Program-made: the position numbers and the translations under genes
Shown: in pieces, positions 33,851-45,395 of the stretch
Numbering within the stretch: the first letter of the stretch is position 1
Layout: the number at the start of each line of letters is the position of its first letter
Assembly (NCBI GenBank): GCA_037576215.1
Contig: JBANDB010000017.1
Coordinates: 868,001-932,000 of the forward strand
Length of the DNA stretch: 64,000 nt
Origin: Armillaria gallica
Taxonomy: Eukaryota; Basidiomycota; Agaricomycetes; Agaricales; Physalacriaceae
Direction: 5' to 3'
Notes under the pieces: generated by a model
What the model was told of the DNA's origin: nothing
Database searches by the model: none
What the model saw: the letters and a program-made list of their open reading frames with translations, nothing else

Positions 33851-34387
33851 ATGGAGGAATGGCTGCGCAGACAAACATTACTCCCGAGTTCCAGGCGCAG
33901 GCTCATTCAGCAATAGAAAGTCCCACACCTTGAGGGGTCGTTTACCGTCGAATTTCGGAACTTTTGGCAGCCATTGATGCGTCATGCGTTGACATTGTCG
34001 TTTTATCATCGAAGCGGGCCGGATGACCGATGCGACTTGGAAACTTCCTTCACCACCCCCTGCTCTGCGAATTCAGCTTACGGTATAGTTATTGGTGCTC
34101 ATACCGATAATTATTTACTGTGTCGCTGGTACTGCTGCTGGTTACCGTCATAAGCGCCCAATCGCGATCAGGGTCTCGTAGGATTTTTCCTGCCACATAT
34201 GTCTACCAAAGGCTATGATGAAAAGCCCCGAGCTTCTCCTTCGGACCGGCAATGAAAGAGGGATATAGATTGCTAGCGAGGCTTGTCAGGAGGTAGCTTG
34301 CATGACCGATCGCGCTGGGATTTACTCTGCATATATAGTCAAAGACACAGCATGAAAATCTTGTCTTCGCCCCCGACTGCGACCGCA
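33851..34387. promoter_or_regulatory. Upstream region of esterase 3
   Basis: It contains TGATGCGTCATGCGT at 33975-33989 (the C-to-T variant of the conserved 15-mer), then GAAGCGGGCCGGATGACCGA, similar to the matching regions of copies 1 and 2. The TATA element ATATATAGTCAAAG begins at 34331. No gene is seen. Confidence 0.5.
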
Positions 34388-36710
34388 ATGCTATTTCTGA
34401 TCATTCTAGCCTTGGCACTCGAACTCTGTGGGGCAGGGTTGACCCCGGTGATTGACCTTGGATACGCGAGGTATCGAGGAACGTTCGACCCCTCTGGATC
34501 TAACGACACTCAATTCCTCGGGATACGATTCGCAGCACCCCCTACTGGTGCGTGAGCTGAGGGCTTCTCTTATGTAGCGCTGTTCCCAAGGTACTTTTTT
34601 CAGGTTCTCTGAGGTGGCAAGCACCCGGAACGCCGGACTTTGTGACTGGCATACAGAATGCCACTGCAGAACCCCCCAGGTGTCTTCAAGGTGGAACGGG
34701 CCAAGGTCCCACCAATATTTTTCCTGCCAGCAAAAGAGCCGCCCTTGTTGCAGATTCCGAAGATTGTCTCTTCTTGAAGTAAGTCACGGACCTATTTTGG
34801 CGTTTGTATTAGCTGCTGTTTATCAGAAGTTTTCAGTGTATATATTCCCGGGCAGCTGGATTCTCGCAAAAACCTACCTGTCGTTGTGTGGATTCACGGA
34901 GGAGGGTAGGGTTCTTTATTCTTTAGTGACTCAAAGAGTATCTGAGTGTGCGACGACAGTTACGATGTTGGCGGTGCGAACGGGTTCACTCCGGGCCCAG
35001 ACTTGTTCAACGGGAACGACCTAGTCCGTGAATCTGGCGATAAAGTCATCGTTGTGGTTATTCAATACCGACTAGGCTTGTTTGGATTCCTCGCTGGAGC
35101 GTCGGTAAAAGCACATGGCGCATTGAATGCTGGACTTTGTAGGTTCTTCGTCTCTGCGGTTACCTTTACATTGATATATATGAGACAGTGGATCAGCAAT
35201 TTGCTTTTCAATGGGTGCAGAAACATGTGAGCTGCCTTTTGCCCTGCGTTCGTTTCACTTTGTGTTGAACTCGTACTGACCGATTGCTCGAAGATCGCCA
35301 AGTTCGGTGGGGATCCAAGCCGAGTTGTTATCTGGGGCCAATCGGCTGGTGCTAATCCCATCCTATGTATTCTATAAACTATTATGTTCTGACCTAATCG
35401 TGTTCTAGGTGCTGGCTCTGTTATTCAGCAAGTTATTGCCAACGACGGGAACACTTTCCCGCCTTTATTCAGAGCTGCAATAACAAGCTCTAGTTTTCTG
35501 CCTTCGCAGTATGCGTTCAACGATGTGGTTCCAGAGGTTCTGCATGTCTCTCGGTTACAATTATGCGAGACGTTGACATATGCTCTCTAGTTTCTGTTCA
35601 ACACCGTGGTGTCAAGGACAAAGTAAGTGCTCCAAATTGTAGGCTGTCACATTGTTCTCTGAAATCTTAGGCAAGCTGTACTTCTGCGGCCAATTCGCTG
35701 GAATGCCTAAGAAATGCCGACGTCAGTGTTCTCGAACAGATTAATATCGACCTTTGTGGCAGCGGATTTTTTGGCACCTTCGTCTTTGTGCCAGTCGTTG
35801 ATGGTGAATTCATAAAACAACGTCCGACAGTAGCTCTGCGTGAAGGAAAAGTCAATGGCGTAAGTCGAGGGTCGTTTTTTCGTTCCGTTAATGTCTGATC
35901 ACCTCTCAAGGAGGTTCTCATGTCCGTTACAAACACAAATGAGGGGGCATTATTTGTCGACGCGAGTACTGCAGGCACCGTTCAAGTTCCTCAATATTTG
36001 TCGCAGCTATTTCCGAACCTGAGCGCTCAAAATCGCGATACCGCCGTTACAAAGTATTCCGGCCTTGGGACTCCAATCGAGCAGGTTACCGCCATAATGG
36101 GAGAGTGTATGTGTGTTACCTTTGTGATTAACGCTGTTTCTGAATTTCGTCGCGACAGCCATATTCATTTGCCCTACTTATTTCTTACTTCGCGGTTTCA
36201 AAGGAAGAGCATTCAAGGTAAGTTCAACTTCGACGCTCTCACCTCAGTAATATTCAGTGTCGAATGTTCAGGGTCAATTCGCAATCCCACCAGCCGGCCA
36301 TGGGGATGACGTTCCCTATTACTATCCTTCGTACGTCAGTCCTCGCAACATGTCCAATTGTATTCTCATTTGTTTACAGTATGAATGCAAATGGCGTTCC
36401 TCCCTTCAACAATACCAACTTCGATAAAGCGTTCGCCGAGTCTTTCTTAGCCTTTGTCGTATCTCTTGATCCAAATGACACCTTCGAACCGACTATTACA
36501 CCTACCTGGAACCGTTATACATTCCAGCAAGGTCATCAGGTAGAGATCCATTTCAATAAAACAGAAAGCGGCGAGCCCGCGGTCTTGCCCTTCACCACGC
36601 CGGAGGATCTGCTTGATCGATGCTCGTGAGTGCCCAAGCTCCGTTCCTTGATCTTTCTCCCATGCGTCTCCAGCTTTTGGGAAAGCGTTGGACCTGAAAT
36701 AGGGCAATGA
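34388..36710 (+). CDS. Secreted type-B carboxylesterase/lipase, array member 3
   Basis: The exon layout is the same as members 1 and 2 and the splice sites are intact. The signal peptide is MLFLIILALALELCGAG. The mature N-terminus is VIDLGYARYRGTFDPSGSND. The oxyanion loop VVVWIHGGG is kept. The nucleophile elbow reads WGQSAGAGS: the residue before Ser is Gln instead of the usual Glu. The acid region is SVTNTNEGALFVDAS and the His region PPAGHGDDVPYYYPS. The intron that has a GC donor in members 1, 2 and 4 here begins GTAAGT (36218). The ending is FWESVGPEIGQ. It is probably active. The homology to the other copies ends soon after the stop (about 36755), so the reductase tail is missing here. 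Confidence 0.85.
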
Positions 36711-37137
36711 ATATCCTCAAAGGTCGTTATTTAGTCAGGTGTATCTGTGATTTCAATGAACTAGTACGAACGCAAACGATCGGGACGATGAAGATCAACT
36801 GGCAAAGTCTAAAGAGTCAACAGAGGGGAACTCGGAAAAGGATGCGGTGGATACGACGCTGGGAGTCCGGGACTCACAAGTCAGCAAGGCTTGTAGGATC
36901 AGAGTTCTTCATGAGGTGGAGAAGACTATTTACCTAAGCCAGAGACGTATCTGCCAGTGTACGCAATTTGTCTCTTATGTTCGACTTAGTACTCAAGCCG
37001 GTCTTTGAGACTCCGACTGCCGAATTAATTTAGCACGTGTTTGTAAGCTTGCCTTCAACCCTTTTTTTTTTTTTTTGACTCTATATTTTGAAACCGCAAC
37101 CCGTAGGTCTTCAACCCTGACAGTGAATATTATTATC
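36711..37137. other. Intergenic region before the HNH gene
   Basis: Similarity to the sequence behind the other esterases fades at about 36755. After that no repeats or gene are seen. A run of 16 T lies at about 37061-37077 and precedes the HNH gene's start by about 60 bp. Confidence 0.4.
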
Positions 37138-38691
37138 ATGGCAGAACTCAAGGCAGATTCGTACGATCCTCGACCACCTTTGGAACCACGCAGTGACCGC
37201 GTCCATCAGATAGCCATATATCATCCAGTCCGTTCAGGCCCCCTTTTGGCTTTTGGACGCCGCCAAAAAGTCATCGAAAACGGCCAAGAACGCCTCGGTA
37301 TTCGCCATTGGTTCGTCCTCGATGCCTGCCTTGTCGTCGCAGGCAAAGGCTTCCTGTCCGCCACCAAAGAGTGTACTGGAAGAGTCGATATAGCCGAAAC
37401 TGGATTTCTAACACGGCAGGAGTACTGGTACTTTCTCAGTGATGCCGCCGCTGATCCGGACTATCCCATCTGCAACGACTTTTTGGAGTGGACGCCCCTT
37501 GCTCGGCAGGAGGTACCACAACGATGGCTTGCAATAGACGAACCTGAAAGGCCCACAACGAATCCACCCCTTGAGTCTTCGTTTAGCGACATCAGCGTTT
37601 GCCTCAAGGCCATCGATAAATATTGTGCGATATCTGGACTGAATGAGGAGCTCCGAGCCTGCCACTTGGTCCCTCAAGCCTGTGCAGAATGGGTCCGTTG
37701 TTCTTTCCTTTGATCTCTTAATCTGTATAATCTATGTACAGTACGCCTGCAACACTATCTACGAAAAGTTCGGCCGCGATGACGACATCTTTGGCTTTGC
37801 CCCAAGTTCCCGCCCGGTGGATGACATTCGGCAAATCCTGACGTTGGAATCTGGACTGTACGATTCCATGGATCGACCATCATTTGTAATTGCCCCCTCG
37901 CCTCCTAGTGATGAATATGTGTGTTTTTTCTTTGCAAACCGGTCCATTGGATTGGCGGAGGACTACCACATGCGCACTGCTACAATTCCCAGTCGAATCC
38001 AGGGATACGCATTATTCGCTCGTTTTGCCTGGGCGATGATAAAGGTTTCATTTCCATTGCCACCCCTTCAGACGCCCGTGAAGAAGGGGAAGAGGAAGCT
38101 GGAAATTGACATACCTGCAGATCGTCCTGATCAGCCACCACCAAGTCGACGGCGTCAAAACAGACGGGGTGATCCCGTAGGTGGAAATGCTCGTGATGGC
38201 GGAGCTGGGGCTGCTGGATCGAGTTCTACTGGAAACGAGCTTCATCAGGGAGGAGGGGGCCAGAGTGGGGGTGGTGCTGGTCTCGATGCAGATTGTACTA
38301 CATTTCACACTGGCAGCGACTCTGATCTCAGCCTTGATGATGCTGATTGTGATACTGATGTCAGCTTATCCGACATTCACGATGTATCTGATGGTGGATG
38401 TTTGGAGCTTGGCTCAGCTCCTGTTGATTATTTGAAGGAGCAGGAGCAGCAGTTGACCGCTAGCCAAATCCAGCGCTTTCACGATGCGGAAGGTGAGTAA
38501 CTTATTTTATGCAAGTCTTCTCCATCTGATGATTCACAGAGGGTATCAAGCCATTTTCGTCATTTGTGTACAATTCGTTGGAGTACTATCCAGGATACAG
38601 TCATATCGAAGAGCTCAAGCAAAGCTACGTAGCTACTCACCCAGCAGTGTCGGAACTAGGGGAGCCTACTACGGCCACACGCGCACGCTGA
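37138..38691 (+). CDS. HNH-nuclease-fold protein with altered catalytic residues
   Basis: Three exons (37138-37692, 37742-38492, 38540-38691) join in phase to 485 residues. The central part has the arrangement of the HNH domain seen in many Agaricomycete proteins: CAISGLNEELRACHLVPQACAEW, then DDIRQILTLESGLYDSMD (about 212-229) and a following SFVIAP strand. In typical members, as I remember them, the second segment reads DDxxNxxxLxxxLHxxFD. Here the Asn position holds Gln and the His position holds Tyr, so nuclease activity is doubtful. The C-terminal half is low-complexity: a basic stretch (PVKKGKRKLEID), Gly-rich repeats and an Asp/Ser-rich run. The gene lies inside the esterase array and does not resemble it. 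The role is unknown. Confidence 0.65.
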
Positions 38692-40150
38692 TGCCATGAT
38701 TCACTGCTTGTAATTTTTACATTGTATGTGAATAGTAGTAGCATCATCTTTGCCCGTGTGTCTCAAGCCGATGGTAGATCGCTTGCCGAGAAGTGAACGC
38801 TTTTTTTTGAATAGGCTGTTTCCTACAAGAAGCATCCCGAATTATCCACTTCGAGATACAAGGTTGTCTGCGGCATGGTCGGGTAAGTTCAATGACGCAC
38901 TGACCGCAGTAATATTCAGTTGTTCAGGGTCAATTCAAAATCCCTCCCGCCTGCCACGGGAACGATGTTTCGTTTTACTTTCTCATATTGTGATTCAGGA
39001 GCTTACCAGACCGACATGCCGTCTAACTGTGCTTGCGCAGTCCTCGCGTACCTCTAATTTTACGGACGAAAGAACCCGCAAATGGGGTTGCCGTCTTCAG
39101 ATTGAAATGCTCGAAAAGAGAAAAATGACTTGGAGAGTGATTTATATTCTTTTCACGACACTTCTCACTTAAATTTAAGACGTAATAACCAGAGCATCGA
39201 AATGAATGGACGTCAGAATCCAAATTGAAGTAAGTACGAAGTAAAGACAGGCCGGAAGATGCCGATACTAGCGATGCTTCTAGACTACCATCCAAAATGG
39301 GCACTGGTCACAAAGTTGGGACCCATGGCACGTCACCGAACGCGACTAGGAGTACTTTCGGGATCTTGTGACTTCTTGTCAAAGGACGACATCTTCTCGG
39401 TAGCGATGACCCCGTGGGCTCTCCATCGAAATTCACACTCTCCTCGTTCTGCAGGACTCAGATTCCCCCAACCTACATCCTTATTCCTAGTTGTTTGGCT
39501 TCGTTCATCTGCCGCATCGCATCTTCAATTATCAGTACTAGTTCAGTAATCATCAATATCCTGGACACTTGGGTGCCCTGCGCATCGGTTGGTGACATTT
39601 CGGTTGCCCATCCGGCATCCCTTACATCAGCTGGAAATCACTTCCTCGCAAGCAGGAAACTTGCCCCCCCCCCCCACCTGAACGTACCAAGTATCTTGGC
39701 TCCCTTTGCTCACTTCATCCCGAGTCGTTATATATATTCTTCCCGTCAGTCTAGCTACATTTGCTACTATCTATCAATACGCAGCCGCTGCGTCTTCCGC
39801 TTGTCTCGAAACTTCCTTTGCATTCCAAGTTTCACTGCCTCAGCAGGTGTTAGCCCGGACCAATGCTCACATCACACAGATTTCCATTACTATCACTGTC
39901 ACTAATGTAGCTACTGGTTGATGTTGATCAACTGCTGCGGTCACATACAGTTTCCCTTGCAATGTATATCTGCCAAAAGCTAAGGTGAACAGCCCCGAAC
40001 TCCTCCTGGGGACCAAAAACAGCAGGTGGATATATGTTTCTAATGATGCTTTGAAGCTCCTTGTCCGCAGGCCAATGATTCTGGGATCTGCTCTGCATTT
40101 ATAGTCAAGGACGTCGCACAAAATGTCTTGTCTTCGCCCCAACTGTCACC
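38692..40150. other. Intergenic region with esterase relic c and esterase-4 promoter
   Basis: Apart from the relic at 38830-39000 no gene is supported. There is a run of about 12 C at 39665. From about 39850 the sequence resembles the upstream regions of the other esterases, ending with the TATA element GCATTTATAGTCAAGG near 40095. The palindromic 15-mer found before members 1-3 was not seen here. Confidence 0.45.
38830..39000 (+). pseudogene. Esterase relic c (3' internal portion)
   Basis: 38880-38990 matches the junction of esterase exons 11 and 12: GGGTAAGTTCAATGACGC, GCAGTAATATTCAG, then GGGTCAATTCAAAATCCCTC and CCACGGGAACGATGTTTCGT, equivalent to GQFAIPPA..HGNDVS. The catalytic-His segment is recognisable but out of frame. 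Nothing before exon 11 or after exon 12 is found, so this is a short broken piece. Confidence 0.6.
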
Positions 40151-42437
40151 ATGATGCTATTTCCAGCTCTTCTGCTCATTTTCGTTGCAGTACTTCAACC
40201 CTGTGGTGCACAGTCGACCCCGGTGATTGACCTTGGATATGCTAAATATCGAGGAACATTCGACCCCGCTGGATCCAACAACACCCAATTCCTCGGGATA
40301 CGATTCGGGGCACCCCCTACTGGTGCGTGATTTGAGGGGCCTTCCTATGTAGCACTGTTCCCGAGGTACCTTTATCTAGGCTCTTTGAGGTGGCAAGCAC
40401 CCCAAATGCCAGGCTTCGTTGCAGGCATACAGAATGCCACTGCAGAACCCCCCAAGTGTCTTCAAGGCGGATCGGGCCGAGGTCCCACCAATACTTTTCC
40501 TGCCAACAAAAGAGACGCCCTTGCTGCGCCAGATTCTGAAGACTGTCTTTTCTTGAAGTAGGTCACGAAAGTGTTCTGTTATCACAGCTGTTTATCAATT
40601 CTCAGCGTATATATTCCTGGTCAGCTCGATTCTTCCAGCCCTTACAGAAACCTGCCTGTCGTGGTATGGATACACGGAGGAGGGTATGGTAATAAATTCG
40701 TCGTTGAAGAGTGTATCTGACTGTCACAACAGTTACGTTACCGGCGGCGCTAATGAGTTCCCAGGGAATGACTTAGTCCGTGAATCTGGCGATAGAGTTA
40801 TTGCCGTGGTTATCCAGTATCGTTTAGGCTTATTTGGATTCCTGGCCGGAGAGTCGGTGAAAGCACATGGCGCGTTGAATGCTGGTCTTCGTAGGTTCTT
40901 CATCTGTTTCGCCGGGTTCGCGCTGACAGTTAGACAGTGGATCAGCAATTTGCACTTCAATGGATCCAGGAACATGTAAACAGTTTTTTTCCTGCGTTTA
41001 TATTTGTCCTCTTACTTACCGGAGATGAAGATCGCCAAGTTTGGTGGGGATCCAGGCCAAGTCACTATCTGGGGCATATCTGCTGGTGGGAGTTCCATGC
41101 ATTCTATAAACTAGCATGTACTAACTGAATTGTGTTTTAGGTGCTGGCTCTGCTATTCAGCAAGTTATTGCCAACGATGGGAACACCTCCCCGCCTTTGT
41201 TCAGATCCGCAATAACAAGCTCCAGCTTCATGCCTTCACAGTATGCGTATAACGATGCGGTTCCGGAGGTTCGGTATATCTCTCAATTAGAATTATGCGA
41301 GGTGTTTACACGTACACTCTAGTTTCTGTACAACACCGCAGTGTCAAGGGCGAAGTAAGTGTTCCCAATTTAGGCTGTATTCATGATCTATAAACTCTTA
41401 CCCCAGCTGTACCTCTGCAGCCAATTCGTTGACGTGCCTGAGGAATACTGACATAGGTGTTCTTGAACAGATCAATATTGACCTTTGTATCAGCGGATTT
41501 TATGGCACCTTCGTCTTTGTGCCAGTCGTTGATGGTGAATTCATAAAACAACGGCCGACAGTAGCTCTGCGTGAAGGAAAAGTCAATGGCGTAAGTCAAG
41601 GGCGTTTTTTGTTCGGTTGATGTCTGATCATCTTTTTAAGATTGCTCTCATGTCCGTTACAAACACAGATGAGGGGGGAATATTCGTCGACTCAAGCACT
41701 GCAGGCACCGTTCAAGTTCCTCAGTATCTGACGCAGCTATTTCCAAATCTGAGTGCTCAAAATCGCGATGTTGCCGTTACAAAGTATTCCGGCCTTGGGA
41801 CTCCAATCGAGCAGGTCGCCACCATAATGGGAGAGTGTATGTGCAGTACCTTGATAATTAACGTTGTTTTCTGACTCTCGTCGGTGCAGCCATATTCATC
41901 TGCCCCACTTACTTCTTGCTTCGCGCTTTCGAAGGAACGTCATTCAAGGCAAGTCCAACGACTCTCTGACCGCAGTGATATTCAGTGTAGGATACCCAGG
42001 GTCAGTTCGCAATCCCACCTGCCGACCATGGGAACGACGTTTCTTATTACTTTCCCTCGTACGTCTGTTGTCGCATGTTTAATTGCGTCCTCATTCGTTT
42101 CCAGTACGAATGCAAACGGCGTTCCCGCCTTCAACAATCCCGATTTCGTCAAGGCGTTCGCTGAGTCTTTCTTAGCCTTCGTCGCAACTTTCGATCCAAA
42201 TCAGACATTCGAACCGACTGTTTTACCGGACTGGAACGTGTATTCATTCCAGCAAGGCCATCAGGCGGAAATGCGATTTAATAAAACGGAAGCCGGCGAT
42301 GCCGCTGTATATATTTTTACCACGCCAGAGGATCTGCTTGATCGATGCTCGTGAGTGCGCAAGTTCGGTTCCTTGATTTTTCTCACATGCTTTTTTTTAG
42401 CTTTTGGGAAAGCGTTGGTCCTGAAATAGGACAATGA
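40151..42437 (+). CDS. Secreted type-B carboxylesterase/lipase, array member 4
   Basis: Same exon plan as the other members; splice ends are intact. Signal peptide MMLFPALLLIFVAVLQPCGAQ (either of two adjacent Met could start). Seen: NTQFLGIRFGAPPTG, VVVWIHGGG, a shortened segment TGGANEFPGNDLV, SVTNTDEGGIFVDSS and PPADHGNDVSYYFPS. The nucleophile elbow reads WGISAGAGS: Ile replaces the usual Glu before the catalytic Ser, which keeps GxSxG but changes the neighbour. The exon-11 intron has a GC donor at 41949. The gene converges on the complete ferric reductase at 42628, about 190 bp away, which appears to be the original neighbour relationship from which the array was copied. Confidence 0.85.
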
Positions 42438-42627
42438 ATATCCGTTATTTAGTTAGGCGTGTCTGTCTAAAGTCATCTATTCTAACCTTTCCTGCCCTTG
42501 GTGGAAGCAAACTCTAGACGGTTGATGCCTCTTCAATGTAATGAATACGCGCTGTACTGGACAGCTTCATCCGCTCTACCACGGATCGACAATGATCTAA
42601 CATGCCTCCTGGTCCACACGCTGAACG

Positions 42628-44475
42628 TCACACAGTAAGCACACGCGAGACCCTGTAGGAAGCCAAACTTAAATTACCTAAAAGACCCAGAGATGGCGAC
42701 GCCACATCAATCTCATCAACGTTTAGAGCTTGAGAGATAAGCTCCTCCATGCGTGGTCGCCCAAAGCGTACTCTAGGTATCCACGGTACCCACAGAGACG
42801 GCGCTACGGAGGCTTCCGCGTGGACGCTCAAGTCTCCCTCCTGACCAGTATACCATATCTCGACTGATTCCCTGACCCTGTCATCAAGACCATCCAGAAG
42901 GTCCAAAACACTATCTACTTCCATCAGAGACCTGACGATCCACGCCGCTCGTAATTTTGGCTTGTGTTCTTGTGACGATATAATGGTTGACCAATTTAAG
43001 AGGTAAGGGAGTGTGAAGCTGATCCCAACGCCGCCTGCCAGCAACAAAACAGAAGTATATTCTCGAAGGTCGTGCTCGTGCCCGTATGGTCCTTCCACAT
43101 AAACCTTTATGGGAATTGATCTGTCGACGCTCTGCTTCGCCGCGAAGAGCTCGTACAGAGACCGAGTCATTCCGTCATACGGACGAATGATGAACGAAAC
43201 GGCCTTGTGCGTCGAACATTCCTCATTCTGTTCCTCCGACGGAATAAGGGGACTCCATTCCGTATCATGAGTCCTATTTCCCTGTTTATAAATGCCCTCG
43301 ACGCTGTCACGATAATCACTCGCGGCGATGGAAAAGGGATGACTTTCCATGGACCTCACTTCTGGGAAGCGGAGGTGCGCGAATTGTCCTGGGCGAATTC
43401 TGACTTCCTTTGGAATGTAGACGTCAAGTCTCATGATCGTTCCATGATCTGTTAGAGTTCCGCAGAGAGGAAGTAGGCTGGTGACCTTGAATGCACGGCA
43501 GAGTCGCTCGATGACCCAATAGAGGATGGTGATGTACAGCCATTCATTGGCGAACCGCCAGAGTGTGTGGTAAAACAGAACGACCAGACATATGACTGTG
43601 GATAATACATGACCCGCCAGGAAAACCTCGTAGGACATACGGCGGATGAACCTCGCAGAAGGGACGGATGACAGGATGAGATACAACCCGAGAGCGACAA
43701 AGCCACAATTCCAATATAGCTTTGAGAAGTTCACCCATAATCGTCCTATGTCAAGTAAGTCACCATTTCCAGGCTTTCAAAGTACAATAATATTATATGA
43801 CTTACCGACTAGATGCGCATATACAAGATAGAGCACCGTATGGGCAATTGCGAATATCAGCGCAAGTCTTCCTATCCACCGATGAAATATGTTCCACGAA
43901 TCGTAGGACCACTGGGTCATCCAAACTAAGAAGTTCATCCGACCCACGGTCAACAAGAGCAAAGGCATGAGAACAAAAGACATGACCCCAAACCTTGTTG
44001 CGATATAACGAATATACCACGCAGTAGGTGGGACATACTTGGGGTTGCTTGGGTGTCTGAAGCCATAACCAAAGACTGAGAGGAAAGTCAAGAGAAGGGT
44101 GAAGGAGGAAATAGCGACGAGTTGGGAGAAAGTTGGTATGGTGATTCCGAATTTCTTGGAGAGATTATAGGCTTGTATGTGATGTCGTGGATACTGGGAA
44201 GGTCTTAGTCGTGATATTAGTCGTGAAGAGGATATGTATTGTCGAAGTCGTGTCCGGATGACGATGCCACGTAGAAATACGACAAGGAAAAAGATCGCAT
44301 GAATCATCAGTCTGATACCTTTGAGCCAACATCATCTGAGGAGTAATAAACGGACATACCCAATTAACAAGTTCAGGTGCCTCTGGTAACGGAGCTGAAG
44401 GATTATTTCCTTGACGCCGTCCTCATGAACCGCGGCCACACCGGGACGAAGGATCTCAGCATCCAAGGCGGACAT
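42628..44475 (-). CDS. Ferric-chelate reductase-type transmembrane oxidoreductase (FRE family)
   Basis: Three exons give about 580 residues. The protein would pass electrons from NADPH via FAD and two hemes across the plasma membrane to reduce Fe3+ or Cu2+ before uptake. Seen: the start MSALDAEILRPGV, membrane segments, two heme-binding HX13H pairs (FHRWIGRLALIFAIAH and GHVLSTVICLVVLFYH), the FAD-binding HPFSIAAS, and the NADPH-binding LLLAGGVGISFTLPYLLNW. The C-terminus ends EELISQALN and a short extra tail. The introns lie near 43740-43805 and 44316-44362. Start chosen at 44475 because this exon splices in frame to LMIHAIFF. Pieces of this gene's 3' end are copied behind esterases 1 and 2. 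Confidence 0.9.
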
Positions 44476-45395
44476 TAAATCATGAAAGCTAGGAATCAAC
44501 TCGTGGGTTCTGCACGATAGAATAAAGGAGTCGAGTGGAAAGAATAGTAGTCGGTCTTTATCTGATAAGATGCTCTTACCAGGTGGTATCGTATCAGATT
44601 AAGTTCCCGACAATCTCCGATAGCCGCCATTCCATCCGAGGTGTCCTTTTTCGTCCTCTCAACCATCCCAACCTCGCGCATAAACTTTACGGACACCGCC
44701 TTTTTCGCTGGGTTGAGGAAAAGTACTCCAAATCGCATTGAAGCATGTGTTAAATCCCTTCCAATGGCCTTTGGGCTCTTGCTGGAAGAGTCCTCCAGGC
44801 TGTCAGCTGTGTGACACCACCTGCTGTCGTATGAGTTGCACCTTGCCGCGGTACTACTTGTAATCTTTCCCCTCTAGCACATCCTTCATTACTCGAACGA
44901 AATCTAGCGTCGCGTCGCGAACTTTGACTTGTGAAAGCACCGCGTCTGATCAAACGTTAATACTGATCGATATCAATCGTCAAGTTTCGATCGTCCACAA
45001 ATGTATGGCGGGGAATAGCTCTTAAAAGTTAAATGAGGATCTCGGTGCTTTGAATCGCTAAGTCCTCTATTGGTACTTCTGTACATCCTTCCGGAGTCCA
45101 TCTGATCTTATCATTCTGCAGGGTCTTTGAAACCTAGATCCCGTGTACGTACATCATAACGCAGTCACTCCGCTTCTTTCTGCGCCTTCCAAATATCAAG
45201 TTTATACGCTCTCTGCTCTCCTGACACTGGGTTTCCTGGTATATATTTACTAGGACAAACCTGAGGATATTTTGGACATGAAAGAGAGGGGTCTGGGTTT
45301 CTCGGCGCTCGTTCCTGGATGCGGCGTATATAAACCGTGTGTCGGTTGTCAAAGGGGTATCTCCTCTCTTTTTCGTCCATCTTTTGCTGTTAAAA
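44476..45395. other. Divergent intergenic region, reductase / GPI protein
   Basis: About 920 bp without a supported gene. A minus-strand frame (44496-44738) ends next to a plausible donor but lacks similarity to anything I know and may be chance or a leader exon. The TATA box TATATAA at 45327 belongs to the downstream gene. I saw no obvious iron-regulatory GATA cluster. Confidence 0.4.
45327..45333 (+). promoter_or_regulatory. TATA box of the GPI-anchored protein gene
   Basis: TATATAA is 69 bp before the start codon, with pyrimidine-rich leader sequence (TCTCCTCTCTTTTTCG) between them. Confidence 0.55.

Noticed and set aside
37138..38691. HNH gene as a homing endonuclease or mobile element
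   Set aside because: It is an ordinary three-exon nuclear gene with altered catalytic residues and is not inside an intron or intein.
39665..39676. Run of about 12 C as a functional element
   Set aside because: A simple homopolymer, probably of no significance and prone to sequencing error.
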